64,000 nucleotides of DNA, from NCBI RefSeq assembly GCF_901709675.1, contig NC_051089.1:62001-126000 (forward strand), in the 5' to 3' direction. The notes under the pieces are model-generated. The model was not told the DNA's origin, did no database searches, and saw only the letters and a program-made list of their open reading frames with translations. Shown here piece after piece: positions 23,101 through 33,022 of this stretch. The stretch is from Syngnathus acus. Its lineage: Eukaryota > Chordata > Actinopteri > Syngnathiformes > Syngnathidae. The stretch's first letter is position 1; each line of letters begins with the position of its first letter. The position numbers were made by a program, and so were the translations under genes.

Positions 23101-24532
23101 CCCTGTTGGTATCGACGTGTGTTTGAGTGTGTGTGGGGGGGGACATAGATAATCTGTGCCAGCCTACACGTGCGCCGTGTAACATCTTTTTGAAGAAACT
23201 GCCGTGCCTGAGAAAATCAACCAGTCAAAAGGCCTGACTGCGGCGTTGACATTTTCAACTGCGGCGTTGACATTTTCAACCGCGGCGATCCTCTGCGATC
23301 ACCTCGGCACGTGAAGAACAATTGCGCTTTGTGGGATTCAAACAAGGATCCCGTGATGGCTTAGCTGGAGGGGTAACAACAGCACCCGGCGGCGGACTGA
23401 CCTCGTAGGACCAGACGCACTGGACCCCGGCGAAGCGGCGCACGCAGCGCCCCACCTCCACGTCCTCGTGCGCCGTGTGCATCTGGCGCAGGCAGCGGCG
23501 CAGGTGCGGCGCCACGCGGCGCAGGACTTCTCGGCTCATGACCACACCGGGCCCGCCCATGCAGAAGTTCTCGCCGGGCTCCAGCGCCAGCTTGCCCAGC
23601 TCGTCGCGGGCGCCCATGCCCGTCTGGCCGAGGAAGATGGGCGCGCTGCCGTTGAGGCGGCGCAAAAAGCTCTCCAGACGCCGGCCTTTGACGTAGACGT
23701 CGTCGTCGGCCCGCATGAACCACTGGTAGCGCTCCAGGTAGTGGTCGTGCATGTACTTGAGCATCAGGAAGGACTTCTTCTGCGGCGGGTAGGAGTCGTC
23801 AGCGCCGCGCAGCGCCACCAGCGGCACGGGCGCCGAGGCATTGGAGCCCTCGCTGGAGAAGAACTCCACCCGGCCCGGGATGCTCCGGGCCCACGTTCTG
23901 CAAAGGAGCAAAACGTCCGTCGGAGGGACCGTAAGCATTATTTGGCTCCCCTTGAAGGAGTTTCCACTTTTGCCTACTCCAGGATAAAGCCAAGTCTCAC
24001 TCGGGACGACCTACAACCAAACCCTCGACAAGCTGACGCCGCGTCACTTCCTTTCCGTTAGCTTTTGTCGTAAACTTTTTCGACGGGGCAAGTTGACACA
24101 ATCAATCGAGAACTAATCGTTGAGCTTCTCGACAGTAAGTTGACTCCGGCTTTTCCTTGAACGCTCTGGCAGTTTATCTTTCCAACAGTAGCAGTTTGCC
24201 ACCTGACGAGGAGCTGCTTGAGCGCAGCGCGCCTACCTGTGCGCGGCCACCGCGCGGCTGTTGAGGTACTTTTGCGCGGTCATGACGCCCACGAAGAGGA
24301 AGTCAGTGGAGCGCGCGGCTCCCGAGGCCGTCGTCTCCGTGGCCGGCGGGCGGCTGTCGCGAGGTGCCCACAGGGCGCCGGCGGCGCCGAGTCGCTCGTT
24401 GAGGCGGCAGCCGCCCGGGTTGCCTTTGGCGATCTCCGCGGCCTTGGGCAGGATGAGGCGAGAGGCCAGTGTGAAGCCCAGCACCAGGCCCAGCAGGACG
24501 CTCAACCAAGCTCTCCGGCTCCGACCTGCCAT
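20187..24532 (-). CDS. CHSY1: CHSY1, chondroitin sulfate synthase 1
   Basis: CHSY1 is a Golgi type II membrane bifunctional glycosyltransferase that polymerises chondroitin by alternately adding GlcUA and GalNAc. Exons: 24532-24237, 23897-23402, 21917-21501 and 21371-20187. They give 2394 nt and 797 aa, against 802 in human. The signal anchor is RRAWLSVLLGLVLGFTLASR. The first catalytic domain (GT31) has FLFVGVMTAQKYL, WFMRADDDVYVKG with the DDD metal motif, and FCMGGPGVVMSREVLRR. The second (GT7-like) has LLFYCDVDLLFTADFLQRC with its DVD motif, and GWGLEDVDLFDRLL. Exon 3 is split by a putative 129-bp intron (21500-21372) after codon 403. That intron is in frame without a stop, so an uninterrupted reading frame crosses it. 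An in-frame ATG at 24589 would add 19 residues. The MAGRSRR start matches human. Confidence 0.96.
21372..21500 (-). other. Putative 129-bp in-frame intron within CHSY1
   Basis: The flanking protein joins as DDIIMQ|VMEMINANAETRG, exactly matching the human order without the 43 intervening residues. The segment starts GTCGGC, ends TCTCCCGCAG and contains a branch-point-like GTTAAC. It lies in what I recall as a single large last exon in human. It is either a gained intron or a 43-aa insertion. Confidence 0.7.
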
Positions 24533-26262
24533 CCCTCCAGACAAGCATGAAATCATGTCCGAGAGGAAAAAATGCCGAGTGTCGGCCACGCGCCTTCTGC
24601 GTCTCGCTCGTGGTTCTTCTTCTTCCGCTTCTTCTTGTGCCCACGTAGCATCCCCGAAAACTGCTTGCTAGCCTGCCTGCCTGCCTGCCAGCCGTCGGCT
24701 CACATGCTCGCTCGGCCGGGCCCGGCCCAACTCGACGCGAGCTGCCGGCCGGCGACTTTCCAAGTCGCTCGCAGGATTGCAGGTGTTGAGAATGCGTCGG
24801 CTGGGTTATTCGGCCAAGTTGGCAGCAGGACGTCCACCGACGCAGAGTGCACGAGCGCGTTTGAGCTTTGCGGGCTTCCGTACGTGGGCCTCCTCCCAGA
24901 GGGCGTTCCAGAGGCGTTCATGTCGCATGGGAAAAAGCGCACGCAACTCACAACTCCCCTCACTCTCTTTGTGGACCTTTTTCCTGGCTCACCAATTTCA
25001 ATTGCTGCAATAGGATTACGAAACAGAAACCTGGCGAGGACCACATTTCCAAATGAGGGCACAATTGTAATGTTTGCAGAGCTTTCTTGCTCGACAATAA
25101 AAAACGGTCCGACACAAGTGCACTTATCAAGACGGTGGTCCAATCGTTGAAAACAAATTCTCCGCTGCTCAATGAAGAGCACTGGACAGGATTGGGACAC
25201 ATTTATGGGGAATCTGGACGGCGATTGTGGGCGGAAGCGGTGGAAAAATGTTGCCTTGCTTTGGGGACGCAGTTCATGTAGGCCGCTGAGGCTATCTAGT
25301 GGCGGACGGTCCCTAGGAGGTTATTAGCTGTAATTACAACGACGAGCAAGCCCAGTGCGGAAAGTGCTGTTCGGCCGATGTTGACCATTGTTTACACTGT
25401 AAACAGGGGTGTCAAACTCTTCTTTTTTCGCGGGCCGCTTTGTAGTCATATGACTGTCGACCCAAATAAATGTATGAGCACCTCATATTATATACAGTAA
25501 AAGCTACAAAACAAACTGACAAATAACTCGTTTTCAAATCAGACGAGTAAAAACAGGTCAAATATTACAAAAAAAAATATTATTAAAAGTGAAGACAATT
25601 TGCAATTCTAGTATTGACACACGAATTTGATGCACAATTTGTCTTCGCGGGCCACATAAAATGATGTGGCGGGCCGTATGTGGCCCCCGAGCCTTGAGTT
25701 TGACACCTGTGGTTTACAGTCACCATTTTAACTAGGAGGGGTAGAGAGAGAGACTCTAAAGTCTGAAGTTGACATAGTTTGATTTATTGCTTCAAAATGT
25801 GGGCAGCAGAAGAGGAAAGTTTTGTTTTGAGTCAAGCGGCCAGAATGTAAAAAGGGGACTCTCTTATACATGTCGCGTTTGTGGCGAGCATGAAATCAAA
25901 CACGCAAGTCAATCCGACGGCATTCCTTTAAATGCGCCTTTGTCAATCTCCGCCCCACCGGGCCCGTTGACATAAGCTCGCCCATCTCCAGAGGTTCCGG
26001 AGCAAACGAGCCAATCGGATCGAGGAGAATCACGTCCAGGTCGAAAGGTAAGCCGAGCTGCGGCGTTAGCGCAGAGTAACGTCAGCAGCCCGCCAGAGAA
26101 AGATTTTCAGCGTACATTGAGAATTGCCGCGCCTCAAACATCTGAGACATCCGGAAAAAGAAAAAGCAGGTGCGAAGCCTTTCCGGTGTGAGCTGTCACA
26201 ATGCCAATCTTGAGAACGTACAAGAATTTAAAGCCCGAGAGGAGACACCGACGCCGACGTTC
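24533..26262. other. CHSY1 upstream and SELENOS downstream intergenic region
   Basis: The right of CHSY1 is GC-rich, with CCTGCCTGCC repeats at 24670-24690, and probably holds its promoter. A hAT-like repeat occupies 25404-25711. AATAAA on the minus strand at 25783-25788 could end SELENOS transcripts downstream of the SECIS. No additional gene is seen. Confidence 0.5.
25404..25711. mobile_element. hAT-like non-autonomous element with CAGGGGTGTCAAACTC ends
   Basis: The left end is CAGGGGTGTCAAACTC and the right end is GAGTTTGACACCTGTG, an imperfect terminal inverted repeat of the Charlie/hAT type. Internal sub-terminal GGGCCGC and GGCGGGCCGTATGTGGCC are also inverted. The flanks (ACTGTAAAC, GTTTACAGT) are inverted rather than direct, so no clean target duplication is visible. 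A related copy in inverse orientation lies at 33319-33600. Confidence 0.7.
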
Positions 26263-26309
26263 ATCAGCCTCGCTCGCTGGTCGGCGACCATTTCCGAGCG
26301 CGACGTCAT
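26263..26309 (-). promoter_or_regulatory. SECIS element (form 2) of SELENOS
   Basis: In the SELENOS 3' UTR, about 225 nt beyond the stop, the minus strand has the SECIS quartet ATGA (26309-26306) facing TGAT (26266-26263). GTCGCGCTCG pairs with CGAGCGAGGC over ten positions with one mismatch and one G-U. Then come unpaired GAAA and an apical ministem, TGGTC-GCC-GACCA. The 12-nt spacing from ATGA to the AAA run and the separate ministem fit a form 2 SECIS. It recruits SBP2 and eEFSec to recode UGA. Confidence 0.92.
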
Positions 26310-26533
26310 CCCGAGCTCGCGGCGAGAACCGGCACGCTAACACACACTGCAGCGAACCCTGCGGGCCATTGTAGGAATTCCTGGATTCTTATGCTGCCAT
26401 TCATCTTACGTAGATGAGCGGGGGGTTCGCCGCAGCGTAATGCACGTTCCTTCCGAGGAGCCGCGAGCCGATGTCAGCCGGTGCCTGCGTACGGCGGGCG
26501 CACATACATGGAGGTCGTCTTGCGCGACCTCCT

Positions 26534-28465
26534 CTAACCTCATCCACCCGAAGGCGACGGGCCCCGCCTGCCGGGGCGCCACGAGCACGAGCCGCCGCCC
26601 TCGCCGCTCAGAGGACTGTACTCTGAAAGACAATGACAAGAACCCGTTGAGCGAGCACACAGCAAAGTCAGCTCACATGCTGCTTTCTTTTTGAAAGCAA
26701 GGTGCTCAAATGACTGGGGGGCAGTGCATGGATTAGCTCCTCTCGGGCTCCGTTGCCATCGCTTTGTTGCACTGAGGTGTTTGAAGGAGTCCGCCGAGAA
26801 GAGCCAGCAGCCTTCCTTCGCATATTAGCGGCAATTTGGGTTCCTTCCATTTTGCGTTACCTGAGCTGCGAAGCGGCTTCTTATGGCTCTTGGGTTTGAG
26901 CGCGGTGCTGGATGAGGCACCCTCGTCGCTGCTCTGCGGAGGTTAGACAACACATCAGGAGCCACGCGAGCAAGCGGAGGAGAGACCGCCCCACGTTTGT
27001 CACTGACCTCTTGCAATCGTCTGGAAGCCCCTTTAAAACTTTTGCCCAGTTGCAGGCTGTCCCACTCCTCAATCTTCTGCCTCCTCTTCTCCTCCTCTTG
27101 CTAAGGCACACGTCGGTTCACAGGTCACACGAGGAAGGCGCCGGCCGTCTCGCTGGCGCGCTTCGGCTGCTTGCGCTTCGGGCTGCTTGCGCTTCGGGCT
27201 GCTTGCGCTTCGGGCTGCTTGCGCTTCGGGCTGCTTGCGCTTCGGGCTGCTTGCGCTTCGCCTGCTTGCGCTCCGCCTGCTTGCGCTCCGCCTGCTTGCG
27301 CTCCGCCTGCTTGCGCTCCGCCTGCTTGCGCTCCGCCTGCTTGCGCTTCACCTGATTGCGCTTCTCCCTGAAAATGGCCGCCTTGGCGTCTTGCTCCTGC
27401 TGCATCTTCCTCCGAGACGCCTCCATGGCCTCCTGCCTCCTCACCACCTCCTCGGCGTCTACACATCAACATCAGTGTCGGCACTCAAAAACGCCGGCCC
27501 TGACTCACTCGTCGTTCAACTCTTTCCAGCGTTACGGTGGAAGCGTGCGTACGAGCCAATAGTCCGCTAGATGCCAACAGACGCCCGCCCGCCCGCCCGC
27601 TATCATTTGAAGGTGATGACGGCAAGTAACCTTGCAGGGTGGGGGCAGGGAGGGACCTGCTCCTCCTCTTCTTGGCCAGGTAGACCAGCAGCGTGCAGAG
27701 GGCAGCCAGCGTCAGCAGCACGTAGCAGCCGTACGCCCACAGCGGCTCGCCGACTGAAATTGTGCAAATCAAACACAGAGCGAAGGTGGAAAAGCCAGAG
27801 TCTTACGAAATGACAACGGGTGACTTGACAATCAAATGTTCACATTAACCGGATTCTTCTACTTTTTCTTTTTTTGTTGTTGTCGTTATCCAGCTTCTTC
27901 AGCGAGTTGATCATTTGAGTTCCAAAAGTCATATACCACGGGACAACTCGCACACATTTTCATATCATCCTCCTGCGATAGCAGGAAATGGTTTCTCGAA
28001 AAAGCTGCAACAACTGGTGTTCGTGCCCGCCCACATTGTTTGGTGTCACGGACAAGTGCAAAGAGTTTCATTGTGAACAAAACGCAGGTAAGATAGAATT
28101 CATGTGTTACTGAGCTCCCGCCTCGCCTCGCTTCGCTTCACCTCGCCTCACTTCGCTTCACCTCGCCTCACCCGTAAGGACTGCTCCATTTGTGTGATTT
28201 CGTTGGCGGACCTTTTGGGTGTAAGTCTCGAACAGAGCAAACGTGCGGTCGGTCACGTGACCCAAAAGACGCACAGAAGCGTCAATACGTACGGTGACCA
28301 AAACGAGTTGTTGCTTTGAGTGTTCAAGTTGCCAATCTTTGGTTACCTACCCATGAAGCCAACAGACGACAGGTGGTCGTGCTGCTGCCGCTTCAGCACT
28401 TTCTCGCCCTCTTTCGGTAGGACCTCGCCGTTCTCGTCCACGTCCGCAATCTCCACGTCGTCCAT
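26534..28465 (-). CDS. SELENOS: SELENOS (VIMP), VCP-interacting membrane selenoprotein
   Basis: SELENOS is an ER membrane protein that links Derlins to VCP/p97 in ERAD, with a C-terminal selenocysteine. Exons: 28465-28351, 27753-27631, 27458-27352, 27100-27008, 26933-26861 and 26622-26534. They total 600 nt and encode 199 aa with Sec at 198 (human 189 aa, Sec 188). Exon 2 holds the membrane helix YGCYVLLTLAALCTLLVYLA followed by KKRRSR. Exons 3-4 form the charged coiled coil, ending EEEKRRQKIEEWDSLQLGKS. Exon 6 reads PLSGEGGGSCSWRPGRRGPS, then SGG-TGA-Gly-TAG. The TGA is at 26542-26540 and the true stop TAG at 26536-26534. The recognisable family tail and the SECIS downstream show that the TGA is recoded. 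Intron 3 contains a minisatellite that stays open in frame. Confidence 0.96.
27160..27351. repeat. 15/16-bp minisatellite starting at the SELENOS exon 3 donor
   Basis: On the plus strand, about five 16-bp units (CTGCTTGCGCTTCGGG) are followed by about six 15-bp units (CTGCTTGCGCTCCGC). Read from SELENOS, the 15-bp block encodes repeated AERKQ in the exon 3 frame. It abuts the CAATCAG|GTGAAG donor at 27352/27351. The 16-bp block then changes frame at each unit. Confidence 0.92.
28252..28261. promoter_or_regulatory. Palindromic E-box in SELENOS intron 1
   Basis: A perfect GTCACGTGAC lies about 200 bp inside SELENOS, downstream of its start codon. It is the same 10-mer as at 6884, 7668 and 29170. 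Confidence 0.5.
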
Positions 28466-29196
28466 TTGGCCTCAAATTCCACGCCACGCCACGAGGCGAC
28501 TAAATGATCGCGCCCGCCCGTCCAGGAACTCTTTGATCACTGTTAATTAGCCCTACTTAACCGTCAGCGCCGATGACTCGGTTAGGCGAAGGGAGCGGGA
28601 TCGACATTCGGCAGACGATCCCAAACAGGATTTGCCAGCTTTTCTTCTTCGTTAGACAGCGACTGACTGCTCGCAGTTTGAGTTACCGCCCTCTACATGA
28701 GGACGGCGTTACTACGTCACATCGCGTCCGTCCCGTCCATTGCAACGTGCGTTTGGAATCAAAAGGTAATCGACGTATTTGAAGCTGGCTCATAGAACGT
28801 CGTTGAAAGCTAGATGAAACAAATCTCTCGAACTTGAATGATTGATTCGCGTCTTTTTGGGGTTTTTGGTACGTACTTTTAAAAAGTGGGGGAAAGTTAT
28901 ATTAGGCTGTGGCGCTCATTAGTACATGGTGACGCTGCATCTAGTGACGCCCTAACCCTCTTTATGCCACGTGCATTTTCCCGTCCAACTTTATTTTTTA
29001 GAATTTGCATTACTCTGTGGCCCGTTGCCAAATGAGTTGCTGGAAAATAATTACCCATTTAAATAATACATGTATGATATCAAAGCTTGCTAACAACAAA
29101 ACCGGTCTTTCTGTTTACAGTTTGAGAAAGCGAGAGAGAACAAGCCCGCGTCTGGACGTGACGCCTCGTGTCACGTGACGCCAGTCCCCCTCAAAG
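28466..29196. promoter_or_regulatory. Divergent SELENOS/LINS1 promoter region
   Basis: The start codons are 731 bp apart and face outward. The palindrome GTCACGTGAC lies at 29170-29179, 17 bp before the LINS1 ATG. Three overlapping CCACG boxes (28478-28492) lie just upstream of the SELENOS ATG. CCACG is the half-site of ER-stress elements, but no complete CCAAT-N9-CCACG was found. Confidence 0.6.
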
Positions 29197-31820
29197 ATGG
29201 CGTCCCCCGGCGCAGCGCCTCGGAGGCTCGTGGCTGTCCTCGCTGAGGCTTACGAGTGCTTGGTGAACGCGCGTGCTACAAAACCGAAGCAAGACGCCGA
29301 GCAGGTGGCGCGCGCGATCATCGACGGCGTGCACGCCCATTCTCGCAACGGCGCGGCCGCTCAGGATGCGACCTGCTTGGCTCTGACGCTGATCGGCAGG
29401 ATAGTTGCCACGGTGACGGCTCCCACGTCACACCTTGCCCGCTTCTACCAAGACACGCTGGAGGTCCTGCTTCGGGACCTGGACGTCGTGTCTCAGATGG
29501 TGAGCGAGTGTCGCGCGGCGTCCCGCCTCAGCTCACAATGCTAACGCTAACGCGCGGCAGGTGGCAACGTTTGCGTGTGAAGAGCGCGATCAAGTGGTCC
29601 GTCACTTGGCTGCGAAGAGCGCCTCCGCATGTGTCCTCTACCAACTGCAAGTATCCGTAAGTGCTTTATTCCGTGATTAAGACAAGGCGATACAAATCCA
29701 TCCAGCCGCAAGAAGACAATTTAGTCAGAAGCGCCCAGGCAGATGCAGCAGCCTCGGCGGCGGCAGCAGCAGCAGGGCCAACGCTTAAGCTGATGTTTGA
29801 CAAGTGCGCAGTCATTTCCAGACAAATACCTTTATGTCCGACGTACCTTTATGACCCAACGATAGGGCGTGCTCCATCCCTCCTGGCACGGGACCTGCGA
29901 GCGGGCGCTGCTCAGCTTGCCCGCTGGCCCCCAACTGGACGCCTGCTTGTGGTCGCTGACGCACGTCCTCCAGGAACTTCTGCGCACCAAGCGCCCAGGT
30001 CAAACGTCACACACCCTAAAGTAAAGCACCGCGGTGGGAGGAGGTCCAGTTGCTCAGCGGCTCCGACGCTGGCACACCAGAGCTTTGCAAAGTGCTGCAT
30101 CCTTCCGTAGCGCAAAGGCACGGGCCCGTGGTTTGACGGGCGCGACGTCCCGACCAAAAAGAAGAGGCTGACTTTTGTCTTTGATCCATCAGAACCGGTC
30201 AGGACGCTCATCGCGGCCTTTGACGTGAGCGTCTGCACAGCAGCGTCCAGGTTCCTCAGCGCGGACCAGAGCGCCGGCGGCGCATCTGGCCTCGCCGACA
30301 CCTTTTGCCACCTGCTGGACTTGCTGGAGTTCCTCACGGCATCCGGCGGCGGGAGCCCACGGCTGACGTACGTCCACGCCGCCGCGTTGGTAGCTGCCGT
30401 CAGCCGCGCGCCACTCTACTTTGTCAGCAAGAGGGCGGCGCTGTTGCTGAAGCGGGCGGCGCTGCGCAAGGCCGGCGAGGACTGGCTGGGAATGTGCGGA
30501 GAGAGCGCCGCCGACCTCGGCGCTCTCACCGCCGCCGTGTTGGACGCAGCGACGGCCGATTGGCTGTCGAGCGTGAGCGCCGAGTCGCTGACCTTTTTCG
30601 GCGGGTCGCGCAGCACCAAAGGAGGCAGCGAAGACGGCGAGTGTGACACGGCCATGCTGCGTGCCGTCAGCCTGCTGCTCATCAAAAGCGTCCAGTATCA
30701 TGTGACGTCCGCCGCCACAGGTGAGAACAGCAAAATGACGAGCATGGTTTTCCTGCCCTGCGATTGGACGGACGGACGGACGGATGTTTTCCTGTTGCCA
30801 TGACGACATGGGCCATTTTCTTGTTTGTGCCGCCTGGCATATGTGGCAATGTCTTTCACGCTTTGTAGCCGTCAAGACGTGCGCTTGTGCGGCTCAGACG
30901 GGAAACTTTTTTTGACCCTTGCGGTGGTCAGGAGAGCACCGGTCTCGCAGTCCCCCACGATCACCGCGCCACATTTGTCCAGGCGACGGGGAGGCCGGCG
31001 GCCATCTGACGCGTCTGTGGCGGTTCCTGCGCGAGAGGGGCGTGCGGCCGACGGACGGCGACCACGACTGCGCGCTCCTCCCGCTGCTGTTTGGTGAGCA
31101 GGACGACGACATGATGGAAGCTGCCAAAGCGGCGCTCGTCATCTTCCTCCGCCTCAGGTACGTCACTGGACTGCACGTATTTGGCGCTTCACAGTGCCGC
31201 ACATTCACACACCAGTGGGAGGCTGCTGCCATGCATAGCGCTGCCAGGTCCACAGTGGGAGCAGACTGGTCACTATTTGTGAAGCCAAAAGAAAATTCAA
31301 GTGGCTCGCTCGTGCTGAGTGGATTTTCACCATTGGCAGCGCCGCCCCCGCCAAGAGCAAATGCGCCTTTGTGCCTCCCGGCAGAGAGAACTGCGCGAGC
31401 GCCGAAGCCCCCTGCGCCGCCGGCTGCAACCCGCACTGCCACTTCCTGTTCCTCCTGCGCGCCGTCTGGTGGGACCACCGCATCCTGCTGGACTTCCTCA
31501 TGTCAACGGAAACCTGCTTCCTGGAGTACTTTCTGCGCTACCTGCGCTACCTGAGGACTGAGTGGCGGGGTTTCGCCGCCTCGTGCCGGCGACTGGACGC
31601 GGAGGCGCTGCCGAGGGTTCCCTTTGGCCGAGACGGAGAAGGGCGAAGGCGGCGGCGGACGGGCCAGCACACGTTGGGGAGAGCGAGGCGTTGTCTGCTC
31701 CGGCTGCACCTCTTGCTGGCCAGGCTGCACCACAAGAAACTTTTTCCATACAAGGCAGACGCGCTCCTGCGACTCTTATGGCAAGTGACGCGACAGCTTG
31801 GCCAGGACGGCCTGACCTGA
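29197..31820 (+). CDS. LINS1: LINS1, Lines homologue 1
   Basis: LINS1 is the vertebrate member of the Lines family, named from the Drosophila segment-polarity gene lines. Loss in humans is linked to intellectual disability; its biochemical role is poorly defined. Exons: 29197-29499, 29561-29656, 29866-29998, 30193-30720, 30983-31157 and 31385-31820, giving 1671 nt and 556 aa. That is clearly shorter than the human protein of about 757 aa. The conserved C-terminal Lines signature is CNPHCHFLFLLRAVWWDHRI, then LLDFLMSTETCFLEYFLRYL. Exon 3 has LDACLWSLTHVLQELL, and exon 4 is the large central helical region, ending SLLLIKSVQYHV. It is head-to-head with SELENOS, and LINS1-ASB7-SELENOS linkage is shared with human 15q26.3. 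The exon 3 acceptor is the least certain junction. Confidence 0.9.
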
Positions 31821-33022
31821 CCGACTACGCGCTTCATGCCGCAACTTAGCAACTTCTCTCGACAACCAATCGATCATCGGATGAGTTGCTCATGGTTAGC
31901 TGTCCGAATTTCAGCCTCTGAACAAGTTCATCATTTGGCAAAATAGTCACAAGGTGAGCGATTTTAAAACGCCATGAACTTTCAAACGCGTCGCTCAGCC
32001 CGATAGCAAAATTGCCTGTCTTTTTTTTTTATTTTTTATACACACTATCTGTCGTGTCTCAATTGCAAGAATTTTTTTTTAAAATAAACACAGTGTGTCT
32101 TTTCTGTCATTGTCTTTGTGGCCCTTTAACCTTGCGCATGCGCCATACATCTTAAATAGTGCTGCACACGGGCAACCATTGTTGCCATCTTTGCTACAAC
32201 AAACACAGCCTGTGCCACTGGTTATTTGGCCACTTTTGCTGCTTGAAATGATTTGAAAAGTTCAGTGAAGCAGTAAAACCTCAGCCAGCTAAAGTGCAGC
32301 ATCTTCAGAGCAGCGAGCTTTAACGAACATACAATCGGATTGAACGAGTTTGATGCGTGGTTCGGACGGCTTCTGGACGACTGGCCATCAACGTACCACA
32401 GCAGCCAGCCAGCCGCTCTATGTACGTAGAGTGACCAACGGCGGTCAGTGTCTGTTGAGGGAATTTGTGGAGAGATTGCTGCTGCTGATATTGCTGGGTG
32501 GGGCTGGCCTGATCTGGCCAGAGTGTACTAAAAAAAACACAGAAAACAAAAAGACACTCATTCAATACAATATCCATGTAAAATTGGTGTTGATCCCATT
32601 CAAAGTTGAATTAAAGAACAAGACTAGCGCACTTTGGGTATCAGTGCCAAAAAGCCTCCAGCACGTGCCACTTTTATTTTGGACAAAACACACACATGGA
32701 GATTTCATTCAAAGTTTATATTTGGAAAACCAGAGAACAGGGTTAGTGGGTTAGGGTTAGTCCAGTGGGGATAGGGACTCAATCCACAGCTTACATTACA
32801 AACGCATTAAGGTTAAGAGAGAAAAAAAAAAACTAATTCAAAGCAGGGATTATGCCCCAATAAGCGTGTTCCAAGAAAGACAGGCTTCCCCTAAATAATT
32901 GAATTTTAAATTAAAATACAAGCCTTTAACTTGGTTCATATTTGGCCTTTTTTACACTCATTGCAGATGGCGCCGTCAGCAGAAATCTCGGCTCGACCGT
33001 CTTTGGCTCGAGTCGGCGTCCG
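31821..33022. other. LINS1/GPN1 tail-to-tail flank
   Basis: No gene is recognised in this 1.2-kb interval. AATAAA at 32083-32088 on the plus strand suits LINS1. TTTATT at 32673-32678 gives AATAAA for GPN1 on the minus strand. A telomere-like TTAGGGTTAG occurs near 32751-32760. Confidence 0.5.
32083..32088 (+). terminator. LINS1 polyadenylation signal
   Basis: AATAAA lies 263 bp after the LINS1 stop, followed by a GT-rich stretch (GTGTGTCTTTTCTGTC). Confidence 0.65.

Noticed and set aside
26534-26542. TGA at 26542-26540 read as the SELENOS stop codon
   Set aside because: The position equals the conserved penultimate selenocysteine, TAG follows one codon later, and a SECIS lies downstream.
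27160-27352. Regularly spaced repeats suggesting a CRISPR array
   Set aside because: Units of 15-16 bp are directly contiguous without unique spacers, in a vertebrate intron.
27118-27447. The AERKQ-repeat frame taken as a separate gene
   Set aside because: It begins inside SELENOS exon 3 and runs into the intronic minisatellite. Downstream exons 4-6 clearly carry the rest of SELENOS, so it is at most an intron-retained isoform.
28120-28172. CCTCGCCTCRCTTCGCTTCA repeats as a possible regulatory array
   Set aside because: This is simple low-complexity CT-rich sequence of a few units within a SELENOS intron. There is no evidence for function.
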